NCBI GenBank assembly: GCA_023453025.1
Contig: JAEXUD010000008.1
Coordinates: 191,190 to 255,189, forward strand
Origin: Bacillota bacterium
GTDB lineage: Bacteria > Bacillota > Clostridia > Tissierellales > Sedimentibacteraceae
Length of the DNA: 64,000 nt
Reading direction: 5' to 3'
In this document: positions 17,489-25,871 of the stretch, piece by piece
Numbering within the stretch: the first letter of the stretch is position 1
Layout of the letters: each line of letters begins with the position of its first letter
Made by a program: the position numbers and the translations under genes
Notes under the pieces: generated by a model
The model's database searches: none
What the model was told of the DNA's origin: nothing
What the model saw: only the letters and a program-made list of their open reading frames with translations

Positions 17489-18697
17489 TCAGGCCTCCAC
17501 AAGCAAGGCAAGACTGATCTTAAAAATTCCGGGCTCAGGCTCGACCCGCATAAAGCCACTGTGCTTGTTCACCAGGTACTCGATGCTGCGCAGGCCGAAG
17601 CCGTGATTTTCCTTGTCCGGCTTGGTCGTCCTGCCCTTGCCGCCTGTCGCGGCCTCCGGGATGACGGGGTTTTCTGTCTGGATAATCAGGTAATCCGGCT
17701 TGTAGGTAAGGGTCAGGGCGAGGTAACGGTTTTCTTCCTCCAAGGCGGCACAGGCTTCCACTGCGTTGTCCAGCAGGTTGCCCACGATGACGGTCATGTC
17801 GGCCTCGTTGAGCCTGAGCCCTTCGGGAAGACCGACCTCCAACCGCAGCGCGATACCGCGTTCCTGTGCTATGGACAACTTGTAGTTGAGCATCGCCCGC
17901 AGCATGGAATAGGGAAGGCTGACGATGCTTCGATGTTCCTGAGCGGTCTGTACGAGGCCAGCGGTGTAGGCTCTGGCTTTTTCCCCCTCGGTATCCTCTA
18001 AAAGAGCGTAAATCACGCCCAGGTGATGGTTGAAGTCGTGCCGCTCCGATTTCAGGCGGCCGATTACATCCTCCAGCGTTTCCATGTAGTAAAGCTGCTG
18101 ACGGTAGTTCTGTTCCAGGGCTTTGGCATAGGCCTCGCCACGCTCCTTATCTTTCCTGTAGGTGTTGGAATAGGCGATCAGCAGGGCCGCCGCGGCCGCC
18201 ATGACGATGCCCAGATGGATGGCCGGCTCGAATAAAACCACCTGCCGCTGTATCAGCGCGGCGAAAGAACCGTATTTATACGCGTCGAGCCCCACCAGCA
18301 GCAGCACCGCTCCCAGCATGGCGGATACCATGAGGGCCCGCGCGCGGCCGGACAGCACTACGCACACCACCGCCAGAAGAATGATGGGATAAAAGGAGAT
18401 GGCACTGACAATGCCTCCGTTTTGTATCCACTGATACGGCAGAAATACCAGAACCAGCACGGCAAAGGTCAGGAAGGAGACCCGCTTAAAGTACCCTTTG
18501 AACCGGGTGAGGTAGTAGATCAGCAGCCAGAAGCCGGTAAATAGAAAATCCATCATCGGGCTGATCCCGTAGTAGATGTCCAGCAGTGTGCCCGCAGCCG
18601 TCATTACGACACCCAGCAGGATTGAAAAGCTAAAGATGCGCTGTTCGAAGGAAAACTGTCCCGCACTCCCGATGAGCCTGTCCGCTGTTTTTTTCAT
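17489..18697 (-). CDS. GHKL-type sensor histidine kinase (AgrC/LytS-like)
   Basis: 402 residues. Residues 20-178 contain five or six membrane segments with few extracytoplasmic loops, then a coiled-coil linker, the phospho-acceptor motif ERHDFNHHLG (His220), the ATP-binding N-box GNLLDNAVEAC (about 306-316) and G-box NHGFGLRSIEYL (364-373). This is the AgrC-type peptide- or signal-sensing kinase plan. Its start overlaps the response regulator stop by 4 bases (ATGA), so the pair is co-translated. No agrB/agrD-like gene is visible here, so the ligand is unknown. Confidence 0.87.
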   Translation of the reverse strand: MKKTADRLIGSAGQFSFEQRIFSFSILLGVVMTAAGTLLDIYYGISPMMDFLFTGFWLLIYYLTRFKGYFKRVSFLTFAVLVLVFLPYQWIQNGGIVSAISFYPIILLAVVCVVLSGRARALMVSAMLGAVLLLVGLDAYKYGSFAALIQRQVVLFEPAIHLGIVMAAAAALLIAYSNTYRKDKERGEAYAKALEQNYRQQLYYMETLEDVIGRLKSERHDFNHHLGVIYALLEDTEGEKARAYTAGLVQTAQEHRSIVSLPYSMLRAMLNYKLSIAQERGIALRLEVGLPEGLRLNEADMTVIVGNLLDNAVEACAALEEENRYLALTLTYKPDYLIIQTENPVIPEAATGGKGRTTKPDKENHGFGLRSIEYLVNKHSGFMRVEPEPGIFKISLALLVEA

Positions 18698-19416
18698 TTG
18701 GCGTCCCTCCCCGCGAACAGCCTTTTCGCCAGCGCCTCCCGCACCGGTCCGACATAGGAGCGGCTTACCGGCAACTCAGATCCTTTTTCCAGAAACAACG
18801 TCTTTTCACGGAAGCTCCTGATTTTATCCGCATTCACGATGTACCCCTGGTGGCATTGGAGAAAGGATGAGCCATCTAACTGCTCTGTCAATTCCTGAAG
18901 GTTTCCGTAATAATAGATTTCGCGCTCAGACGTCTTGATTTTGATCCGGTGACCGATCTTCTCAAAGTAGAAGATATCGCTGTGCAGTATGGATAAGAAT
19001 TCGCCCTTGATTTGAAGTGAAAAGATTTTTTCCGGACCTTTGCTGCGAATATGCTCCAGCGCCTCGTCCATCACCTGAATGAATTTTTCTTTAGTCAGGG
19101 GTTTGAGCAGATAGTGGAAGGCCCTCACCCGAAAAGCCTCCAGTGCGTATTTTTCATGGGCGGTTATGTAAATGACGACGGTATCCGGATAAAGCGCTTT
19201 AATTTGATCGCCCAGCTCTATGCCGTTAGTTTCTCCCATGTCTATATCCAGAAGAACAATCTCCGGCCGTTTCACTTCCAATTCCGCAAGGAAAGCCGCC
19301 GGCCGCGTTGATTGGACAATTTCAAAACTGTCGTTTCCCGAATAGCCGTTCAGGAGCTTAAGCAGGAGCGCAACCTGTTCGGCACTGTCGTCACATATGC
19401 CGATAATAAAGGCCAT
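18694..19416 (-). CDS. LytTR-family response regulator
   Basis: 240 residues from the ATG at 19416, which has AGGGGG eight bases upstream; the open frame starts 29 codons earlier without a site. Receiver domain with GICDDS and phospho-acceptor Asp57 in VLLDIDMGETNGIEL, switch Thr in YITAHEKYALEAF, then a LytTR DNA-binding domain (about 140-235: FYFEKIGHRIKIKTSEREIYYYG, FLQCHQGYIVN). LytTR domains bind pairs of direct 9-mers; two such pairs lie before the neighbouring surface protein gene. Overlaps both its neighbours. Confidence 0.9.
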   Translation of the reverse strand: MAFIIGICDDSAEQVALLLKLLNGYSGNDSFEIVQSTRPAAFLAELEVKRPEIVLLDIDMGETNGIELGDQIKALYPDTVVIYITAHEKYALEAFRVRAFHYLLKPLTKEKFIQVMDEALEHIRSKGPEKIFSLQIKGEFLSILHSDIFYFEKIGHRIKIKTSEREIYYYGNLQELTEQLDGSSFLQCHQGYIVNADKIRSFREKTLFLEKGSELPVSRSYVGPVREALAKRLFAGRDAK

Positions 19417-19633
19417 TACCCATTCCCCCTTCACTGTGAATAAAAGCAGTCTTTTTTGTTTGAAAACCGTCCTTTTTACGCCCGCCCAGGGGCTGTGGGA
19501 CATACCCGGGTATGACCCAAACGCTGCTTATTTTCACCGCGCCCTTAATCCGGCTATTGGCGCAATAGTAATTGACCATCCGGCTGGTAAGTCCCCATTT
19601 ATCGGCGGCCTCTTTCATGCTGATGTAATCCAT
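19391..19633 (-). CDS. small helix-turn-helix DNA-binding protein
   Basis: 80 residues. MDYISMKEAADKWGLTSRMV is an excisionase/MerR-like helix-turn-helix, followed by YYCANSRIKGAVKISSVWVIP, the standard recognition region of small HTH proteins that are frequent in Clostridia next to regulators and mobile DNA. GAGGTG precedes the ATG at 19633. Its end overlaps the response regulator start by 26 bases in another frame, so it is the first gene of a HTH-RR-HK operon. It may autoregulate the operon; that is inference. Confidence 0.7.
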   Translation of the reverse strand: MDYISMKEAADKWGLTSRMVNYYCANSRIKGAVKISSVWVIPGYVPQPLGGRKKDGFQTKKTAFIHSEGGMGNGLYYRHM

Positions 19634-19949
19634 TTCACACCTCGGACATGTTTCGTTATGCTCATTATATTTTATTTTGACGAAATTTTCAAGTATTCGA
19701 AATAAATAAACTCAAACATGAACCTTATATAAATTAATGCCCATCTGTCATGTCTTTTTTCAGAACAGCCATAAGGGTGTTCTATTTGCCTTGCAATTTA
19801 AAGTATACATTCAAAACAATTTAAACTAATATAAATTAACTACTTGACATAGTTAGTCTAGTAAATTAAATGAAAAACCCTCTGTGTTTACAGAGGGTGG
19901 TATTAATTTATAAAAAAGCGTGAATTTGATGCAATACAGTTATTTATAT
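19634..19949. other. gene-free stretch at the right edge of the G+C-rich island
   Basis: A+T-rich like the chromosome, so the composition change falls close to 19660. It holds a hairpin (AGAACAGCC 19762-19770 with GGGTGTTCT 19775-19783, no U-run) and the symporter terminator. TTGACA at 19844 lacks a convincing -10. I see no conserved coding frame and no obvious attachment-site repeat. Confidence 0.6.
19872..19897 (-). terminator. rho-independent terminator of the symporter gene
   Basis: Perfect stem CCCTCTGT/ACAGAGGG (19878-19885 with 19890-19897), 4-base loop, followed on the minus strand by TTTTT (19873-19877). Confidence 0.88.
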
Positions 19950-21206
19950 TTACACTTCTTCATGTGCGGTAAGTTTCTTTGACATCCAGTCCTTACCTTC
20001 TATCATGCGTGTTACTATCATAGAAGCAACGGTATCACCTGTAGCATTTAAGCAAGTAGCAGGCGGGTCAACCAGGAATCCTATTGTTGCAATTATTGGG
20101 AATGCTTCAGGAGGGAATCCGTACATATTTACTATAAGCATTTCTCCTATCAATCCGCCGCCGGGAACACCAGACATTACAACTCCGCCCAATATTGACA
20201 ACAGAATTGCCGTAAAGAATGTACCAAAGCCGGTAAATTCCTGACCGAAAATTCCAAACAAGAATGATATTTTTAAAATTGATGAAAGAACTGTGCCGTC
20301 CATATGCATTGTAGCTCCTATAGGAAGAATAATTTCACGAATATCTTTTGGAACTCCAATACGAGAAGCAGCTTTCAGATTAACAGGCATAGTAGCAATT
20401 GAACTTTGAGTTGCTATTGAAGTAACTGCAGGCTCAATTATGTTTCTGAAAAATGTCTTTACAGCCGGCATTCCGCCTGCATAATAGGTATATGCTGCAA
20501 AAGCAATAAAGAAATATGCAATACATAGCGGATAGTAGATTACCATAGCCCTGGCATAAGCACCCAGCAGCTGTGGTCCAAATTCACCTATCAGACTTGC
20601 AAAATAAGCACCAAGGCCTATTGGGGCATAAAGCATAACAACACCTATAAACTTCATCATTACCTTAGATAAAGCTTCCAGTGCTCTTGCTACAATATTG
20701 TCCTCTCCTCCGACGGCACTTACACAGTATCCGAATAAAATTGAAAATACTATGAGTGGCAGCATATTTGAACGAGATAATATTTTGCTGAAATCATTAA
20801 CAGTCAACGCCTGGACAATTTGATTTGATAAAGATAATTGTTCTAATTCAGCTTCAGCAGCACCAAGTTCAATATTTGCTCCTGCTGCAGGCGGGAATAC
20901 TTTAACAACCACAAGAATTAAAACAGCTGCAATTAATCCTGTAACTACAAATGTCAAGAACATGTTTCCCAATATTTTACCAAGACGTTTCATATTTACC
21001 ATGCTGCCGACAGCACTGGCTATAGTAATGAATACTAATGGAGTTACAGCTGTAAACATCAAGTTTAAAAATATATCTCCAAATGGTTTAAGTACAATTG
21101 CTTTTTCTCCAAAAATCAGACCTATAATACTACCAATTGCAATTGAAATAATCAATGTAACGGAAAAACGATAATTTTCCCAAAATGTTTTCTTCGACGT
21201 ACTCAT
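19950..21206 (-). CDS. dicarboxylate/amino acid:cation (Na+ or H+) symporter, DAACS family
   Basis: 418 residues from the ATG at 21206 (AAAGGAG six bases upstream; an in-frame ATG eight codons earlier has no such site). Eight or so membrane segments plus two re-entrant loops: TQSSIATMPVN matches the serine-rich loop and MHMDGTVLS with GATCLNATGD-like LNATGDTVAS the C-terminal substrate/cation site of GltP/DctA/GltT transporters. Probably imports glutamate, aspartate or C4-dicarboxylates. It is downstream of lysA-dapF on the same strand but separated by 106 bases. Confidence 0.88.
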   Translation of the reverse strand: MSTSKKTFWENYRFSVTLIISIAIGSIIGLIFGEKAIVLKPFGDIFLNLMFTAVTPLVFITIASAVGSMVNMKRLGKILGNMFLTFVVTGLIAAVLILVVVKVFPPAAGANIELGAAEAELEQLSLSNQIVQALTVNDFSKILSRSNMLPLIVFSILFGYCVSAVGGEDNIVARALEALSKVMMKFIGVVMLYAPIGLGAYFASLIGEFGPQLLGAYARAMVIYYPLCIAYFFIAFAAYTYYAGGMPAVKTFFRNIIEPAVTSIATQSSIATMPVNLKAASRIGVPKDIREIILPIGATMHMDGTVLSSILKISFLFGIFGQEFTGFGTFFTAILLSILGGVVMSGVPGGGLIGEMLIVNMYGFPPEAFPIIATIGFLVDPPATCLNATGDTVASMIVTRMIEGKDWMSKKLTAHEEV

Positions 21207-21312
21207 ATAGCTCTCCTTTTTATTTTTCATTTTTTACTTAAGTTATTTATATTCTATTGACCCAGTTGTTGAAATATACCCATTCCCTCAAGAACAAATA
21301 AAACAAAATTAA

Positions 21313-22149
21313 TTAATATACCAAGTCTTCGTCCAAAACTTTTCCTGCCGCAACTATGTTAGTGTCGCCTATGAGATAAAGTTTGTCTATCTTATTGTTG
21401 ACATGTTCAATTTCAATAAACAGTTCTCCTCCCGGAACAATAATCCTTGCCTTACTTCCCTTCAAATACCCTTTAAGAATAAGGGCTACAGCTGTTGATG
21501 CTGAACCGGTTCCACAAGCTAATGTTATATCCTCTACCCCCCTTTCATATGTTTTCACAATTGCAGTGCTGTCATCTATAACTTCAAAAAAGTTCACATT
21601 TGCTCCCTTTGGAAAGTCTTTATAAAATCTTATTTTCCTTCCGATTTCAAATACCTCGTCATATTCGGCATGCTGCAGGTCATATTTCACAACAGCATGC
21701 GGCAATCCCGGATTACCTAATTCTAAATATGAGCATTCATATTTCCTATTATCTATTTCAATATCACTGTCAAGCTTAATAACTTCAGGATTGTTTAACT
21801 GTACCTTGACAAGTCTTCCTTCCAGGACTTCTGATTTTACAATACCGGCTCCTGTTTCAAATGTCATTTTTCTTCTCGCTATATTGTTCAGATAGGCATA
21901 CCGTGAAATACATCTGGCGCCGTTTCCGCACATTTCACCTATGCTGCCGTCCTGATTGTAAAAACGCATTTTAAAATCCGCACCTCCATCAGGATAATCA
22001 ACCACCATGAATCCATCTGCTCCTATGGATACCTTCCTTTGGCATAATTTGTTTGCAATTTCAGATAATTTTTCAACAGGAATCTTAAGCTCCATATTAT
22101 TGATTATTATAAAATCATTGCCTGCTCCCTGCATTTTGGTAAAATCCAT
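21313..22149 (-). CDS. dapF: diaminopimelate epimerase
   Basis: 278 residues, full length. Interconverts LL- and meso-2,6-diaminopimelate for lysine and peptidoglycan. Both catalytic cysteines are present: Cys74 in EMCGNGARC and Cys212 in LACGTGSAST; N-terminal MQGAGNDF is typical. AAGGAGG precedes the ATG. It follows lysA by 18 bases, so both are likely transcribed from the promoter before lysA. Confidence 0.95.
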   Translation of the reverse strand: MDFTKMQGAGNDFIIINNMELKIPVEKLSEIANKLCQRKVSIGADGFMVVDYPDGGADFKMRFYNQDGSIGEMCGNGARCISRYAYLNNIARRKMTFETGAGIVKSEVLEGRLVKVQLNNPEVIKLDSDIEIDNRKYECSYLELGNPGLPHAVVKYDLQHAEYDEVFEIGRKIRFYKDFPKGANVNFFEVIDDSTAIVKTYERGVEDITLACGTGSASTAVALILKGYLKGSKARIIVPGGELFIEIEHVNNKIDKLYLIGDTNIVAAGKVLDEDLVY

Positions 22150-22167
22150 AAACCGCCCCTCCTTTTA

Positions 22168-23466
22168 TTATTTTAATGATTCCGGAATTACCTCATTAGC
22201 TATCATATGATCATATGTCTGTCTTTTTACTATTAAATCTGACTTCCCTTCCTTAACAAGCACTGTCGCTAAAAATGGGTTTTTGTTGTAGTTGCTTGCC
22301 ATGGTATAATTATATGCTCCTGTTGAAAATATGGCAAAAGTATCTCCTCGCTCAGGCTCCGCTATCTTGATATCTCTAATCAGAATGTCTCCTGATTCAC
22401 AGCATTTGCCGCATATCGTAACCAGATCGGTCTTTGGCTCATCTGCTTTGTTGGCTACTATGCCTTCATAATTGGCTTGATATAGCGCAGGTCTTATATT
22501 GTCAGTCATGCCTCCGTCTATAGAAACATATTTTCTTATCCCTTTGATATCCTTAATTGTTCCAACAGTATAAAGAGTTATTCCCGCTTCACCGACAATG
22601 CTCCTGCCCGGTTCAATCACTACTTCCGGTCTTTTAATGTTTAATTCCTTGGAAAATTCATCTATTTTTTTCATCATGGGGTCAAGAAAGTATGCATATG
22701 GTTTTTTGTCATCTGCATCTGTGTACTTGATTCCAAAGCCTCCTCCAATGTTTATTTCAGGTGTTACATAATTATATTTATTTTTTGTGTCCTTCACTAA
22801 ATTCAGTGCTATGTCCAATGCTTTTAAATGTGATTCATTATTGTGAAGCTGTGAACCTACATGGAAATGGAATCCCATAAAGTTAACATATTCTGAATTG
22901 ATTGCTTGTTCTATTGCAGGAAATATAACTTCATCATCCAGCGGAATACCAAACTTCGAATCTTTTTTTCCTGTGACTATATAATCGTGCGAATCACTTT
23001 TTACACCCGGTGTAATTCTGTAAAGAATATTCATCTTCTTGTTTTTTTCCCGGCACACCTTTTCAAGTATGCAAAGCTCATCAAGGCCGTCAACAATAAT
23101 TCTTCCTATGTTGTAATCTACAGCCAGTTCCAATTCTTCAACAGATTTATTATTTCCGTTGAATTCTATTTTTTCAGCAGGGAAATCAGCTTTGATTGCC
23201 GTATACAATTCTCCTCCTGAAACCACGTCCATGCACAGTCCTTCTCTTTCGATGATTTTACACATTGATAGGGTTAAAAATGCTTTGGAAGCATATGCAG
23301 CTCTTGTCCTGTCATATTTATTTAAAAATGTATCTCTGATTTCTCTGCATTTTTCCACTATGGCAGTTTCACTCATCACATATAATGGTGTTCCGTATTT
23401 TTCAGCCAGTTCAACTGCATTGCAACCGTCAAAATACAATGTATTGTTCTTAATTTCTCTTTCCAT
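22168..23466 (-). CDS. lysA: diaminopimelate decarboxylase
   Basis: 432 residues, PLP-dependent fold-III decarboxylase converting meso-diaminopimelate to lysine. PLP Lys61 in AAYASKAF, the glycine loop NIGGGFGIKY, EPGRSIVG and the C-terminal dimer-site Cys in CGKCCESGD are all present. AAAGGAG site before the ATG. Upstream, in place of a lysine riboswitch, lies a near-consensus sigma-54 promoter, which is unusual for this gene. Confidence 0.95.
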   Translation of the reverse strand: MEREIKNNTLYFDGCNAVELAEKYGTPLYVMSETAIVEKCREIRDTFLNKYDRTRAAYASKAFLTLSMCKIIEREGLCMDVVSGGELYTAIKADFPAEKIEFNGNNKSVEELELAVDYNIGRIIVDGLDELCILEKVCREKNKKMNILYRITPGVKSDSHDYIVTGKKDSKFGIPLDDEVIFPAIEQAINSEYVNFMGFHFHVGSQLHNNESHLKALDIALNLVKDTKNKYNYVTPEINIGGGFGIKYTDADDKKPYAYFLDPMMKKIDEFSKELNIKRPEVVIEPGRSIVGEAGITLYTVGTIKDIKGIRKYVSIDGGMTDNIRPALYQANYEGIVANKADEPKTDLVTICGKCCESGDILIRDIKIAEPERGDTFAIFSTGAYNYTMASNYNKNPFLATVLVKEGKSDLIVKRQTYDHMIANEVIPESLK

Positions 23467-23543
23467 TATGTCTCCTTTTGTAAATTTATTTTATTGGAAT
23501 AATTAATCCATTATTATCAAGCATAGTCTAACATTATTTATGT

Positions 23544-23559
23544 TGCAATTATTATGCCA
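23544..23559 (-). promoter_or_regulatory. sigma-54 (-24/-12) promoter in front of lysA
   Basis: Minus-strand TGGCATAATAATTGCA matches TGGCAC-N5-TTGCW at all positions but one (T for C at the sixth, a frequent variant), with GG and GC in the invariant spacing. Predicted start near 23533, 67 bases before the lysA ATG. The divergently transcribed neighbour encodes a sigma-54 activator. Confidence 0.78.
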
Positions 23560-23590
23560 AATTAAGCGTGTTTTATATGTATCACAGTTC

Positions 23591-23619
23591 TTGACATATT
23601 TATTAAAAAGCTTTAACAT
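23591..23619 (+). promoter_or_regulatory. probable sigma-A promoter of the sigma-54 activator gene
   Basis: TTGACA (23591-23596), 17 bases, TAACAT (23614-23619), about 20 bases before the start codon. The half-site AAAGCTTTAAC at 23607-23617 overlaps this -10, which would allow autoregulation. Confidence 0.55.
23607..23617. promoter_or_regulatory. candidate activator half-site upstream of lysA
   Basis: AAAGCTTTAAC is identical to the right half of the palindrome at 25706-25744 (25726-25736). It sits about 74-84 bases upstream of the predicted lysA start, a normal place for a sigma-54 activator site. Only a half-site is visible. Confidence 0.4.
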
Positions 23620-23639
23620 TAAATCAGATTTTTGAAAGG

Positions 23640-25718
23640 GTGATAATTATAAAAAAAATAGCCGTTATAACATTGACATATCCTGCCTCATTATTTTATG
23701 CAAGTCAGATTAAAACACTTTTTGGAGATTTAGTAGATGTAGCTACATATAATGCATTTGACGGTTCTGTGAAAAATATTGATACAGCAGATGTATATGT
23801 GGTATCTACTGATGCATTTGAAAGCATAAGCGACTATGAGAAGTTTATACCTGATACTATCCCAAGAGTTGAAATATCAGTGGATTTTACGAAAAAAAAC
23901 ATTGAAACGCTGATGAGTATTCCCAAAAATACGTGTGCGTATTTTGTAAACCTCAGCGAGATCATGGTCCGTGAATCTATCGCCCGTCTATCACAGCTGG
24001 GTGTCAATCATATTAATTTCATACCATATTTTCCGGGAATCAAGAAGGCAAAAAGTTGCGACATGGCAGTTACTGTGGGAGAAAAACGTTATGTACCGGG
24101 CGGAGTTAAGACAGTTATAGATCTTGGCCATCGTGTTCTTGACTCATCTACAATTGTAGAGCTGGCTCTTCGCTTAAAGCTGGATTATTTATTGGAAAGT
24201 GAAGATTTCAAGGAACATTTCAATACGATAGCTTCCAGCAACTACAGCTTTAATCAGCTTTTCGGACGTTCTCTCAACATGGAAAGCCAGTTTGAAATAC
24301 TTATGGAAATAATAGATTCAGGAATTATAGGAGTTAACGGAGACAATGTAATCTTTGCCTGCAATTCCAAGGCTGTTGAGATTACAGGCATTAACAGGGA
24401 ACAGGCGCTTGATAATCCGTCCGATTTATTTTTTCCGTTTCTGCCGTTTAAAGAATGTAAACTTACACGAAAAAAAATTATTAACAAATTAATACAGTTC
24501 AGGGATGTAGATATAAATGTAACTGTCGCACCTGTTATCAGAAGAGATAAGTACATCGGAGCGTTTGCAATCATTCAAAGATTTACGGAAGAAGAATCAA
24601 AACAGCACAACCTGCGTATACAGCTTCTGAACAAAGGTCATAAGGCCAAATATACCTTTGATGACATTAACGGAGAAAGTGATACTATAAAAAAGGCCTG
24701 TGTTATTGCAAAAAAAATGGCTAAAAATAATTCAGCGGTACTTATTACCGGAGAAAGCGGAACGGGCAAAGAGCTTTTTGCTCATGCAATTCATAACGAA
24801 TCAAAAAGGAGCATGTATCCGTTTATAGCAATAAATTGTGCTGCCATGCCTGATAATCTTTTGGAAAGCGAGCTTTTCGGCTATGAGGAAGGGTCGTTTA
24901 CAGGAGCAAGAAAAGGCGGCAAGCTGGGACTTTTTGAATTTGCCCACAGAGGCTCCATATTTTTGGATGAGGTTGAAGGTATGAGCCCGGCTCTTCAAAT
25001 AAAATTGCTGAGAGTAATTCAAGAAGGTGAAATAATGCGTGTCGGCGGCAATAAAATAATAAACGTGGATGTAAGAATAATTGCTGCTTCAAATGAAACA
25101 TTGGAGTATCTTGTTGCCAAGGGTGTTTTCAGAAGCGATTTATATTACCGTCTGAATACTTTGCCGATAGAAATTCCTCCCCTGAGAGAACGGGGTGAAG
25201 ATATAATGCTTTTATTTGAAAATATTAAAAACACATTAGGAGGAAATTTTGTCCTTTCTCCTCAGGTTAAAAATGCATTTTTGTCCCACAGCTGGATGGG
25301 CAATGTCCGGGAGCTTCATAATTATGTGGAGTACCTAACCTATCTTGATAAAGAATATATAGACTACGAGGATTTACCCCCAAGCTTTCATAAGGGTTTG
25401 AACAGCTGCAAAAACCAAGGTAACAGCATTGATTTGGATATCAGCCTTTTGAAAAAACTGGCGGGAAACAAGCTGGATGATTACTTCTTTGTATTGGAAA
25501 TTCTTTATGACGGTTATATCAAACAAAAAAACCTGGGCAGATTGTCAATTGCAGAGAAGGCTCAATCATCAGGTCACTATTTGACTCAGCAGGAGGTACG
25601 AAGTATTTTGTATGATTTGAATAATTTGGGATTAATTAAAATGTCCCATGGCAGAGGCGGCACCAAAATAAACGAGCGAGGAATCAAAACATACAATAAT
25701 TTGAAATTAATTGGTTAA
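23640..25718 (+). CDS. sigma-54-dependent transcriptional activator with PrpR-type N-terminal domain
   Basis: 692 residues. Residues about 5-175 resemble the PrpR N-terminal sensor (KIAVITLTYPASLF...GVKTVIDLGHRVL); about 205-310 is a PAS domain; the AAA+ domain has Walker A GESGTGKELFAHAI (about 371-378), the sigma-54 contact loop GSFTGA (about 418, a variant of GAFTGA keeping F and T), Walker B GSIFLDEVEGM and the arginine finger region FRSDLYYRLNTLPIEIPPLRER. The C-terminus is not a Fis helix-turn-helix but a winged-helix-like LTQQEVRSILYDLNNLGLI...GRGGTKINERG. The start is uncertain: GTG at 23640 overlaps the AAAGGG, and the best-spaced codon is an ATA at 23649. Confidence 0.85.
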   Translation: MIIIKKIAVITLTYPASLFYASQIKTLFGDLVDVATYNAFDGSVKNIDTADVYVVSTDAFESISDYEKFIPDTIPRVEISVDFTKKNIETLMSIPKNTCAYFVNLSEIMVRESIARLSQLGVNHINFIPYFPGIKKAKSCDMAVTVGEKRYVPGGVKTVIDLGHRVLDSSTIVELALRLKLDYLLESEDFKEHFNTIASSNYSFNQLFGRSLNMESQFEILMEIIDSGIIGVNGDNVIFACNSKAVEITGINREQALDNPSDLFFPFLPFKECKLTRKKIINKLIQFRDVDINVTVAPVIRRDKYIGAFAIIQRFTEEESKQHNLRIQLLNKGHKAKYTFDDINGESDTIKKACVIAKKMAKNNSAVLITGESGTGKELFAHAIHNESKRSMYPFIAINCAAMPDNLLESELFGYEEGSFTGARKGGKLGLFEFAHRGSIFLDEVEGMSPALQIKLLRVIQEGEIMRVGGNKIINVDVRIIAASNETLEYLVAKGVFRSDLYYRLNTLPIEIPPLRERGEDIMLLFENIKNTLGGNFVLSPQVKNAFLSHSWMGNVRELHNYVEYLTYLDKEYIDYEDLPPSFHKGLNSCKNQGNSIDLDISLLKKLAGNKLDDYFFVLEILYDGYIKQKNLGRLSIAEKAQSSGHYLTQQEVRSILYDLNNLGLIKMSHGRGGTKINERGIKTYNNLKLIG

Positions 25719-25744
25719 AGTATATAAAGCTTTAACCAATTAAT
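25706..25744. promoter_or_regulatory. 15-base perfect inverted repeat, candidate enhancer (UAS) for the sigma-54 activator
   Basis: ATTAATTGGTTAAAG (25706-25720) and CTTTAACCAATTAAT (25730-25744) around a 9-base spacer. It overlaps the activator stop codon and centres about 120 bases upstream of the predicted start of the next gene, ideal for a bacterial enhancer. It has no U-run, so a terminator role is less likely. Confidence 0.6.
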
Positions 25745-25818
25745 TATGTATAATGTTATGCAGATACCCTGATTTCTCATCTTGAAATGGTGGAAGCTAT
25801 ACCCATTTTTCATATTGT

Positions 25819-25834
25819 TGGCATGGTTTATGCT
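25819..25834 (+). promoter_or_regulatory. sigma-54 (-24/-12) promoter for the PLP enzyme-GNAT fusion
   Basis: TGGCATGGTTTATGCT: TGGCAT, 5 bases, ATGCT; the invariant GG and GC are correctly spaced. Two departures from TGGCAC-N5-TTGCW. Predicted start near 25845, 27 bases before the ATG. Confidence 0.75.
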
Positions 25835-25871
25835 ATTATAATTTAATAAATACCATGAAAGGGAATATAAG

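Noticed and set aside
19762..19783. Hairpin AGAACAGCC/GGGTGTTCT as a terminator
   Set aside because: No U-run on either side and no gene ending next to it; kept only as a note in the gap description.
19844..19871. TTGACA with a possible -10 on the plus strand
   Set aside because: Best downstream hexamers (TTAAAT, TAAATG) are poor and transcription would run at once into the symporter terminator with no plus-strand gene.
23467..23639. Lysine riboswitch before lysA
   Set aside because: The gap is short and A+T-rich with no multi-stem aptamer or terminator; a sigma-54 promoter occupies it instead.
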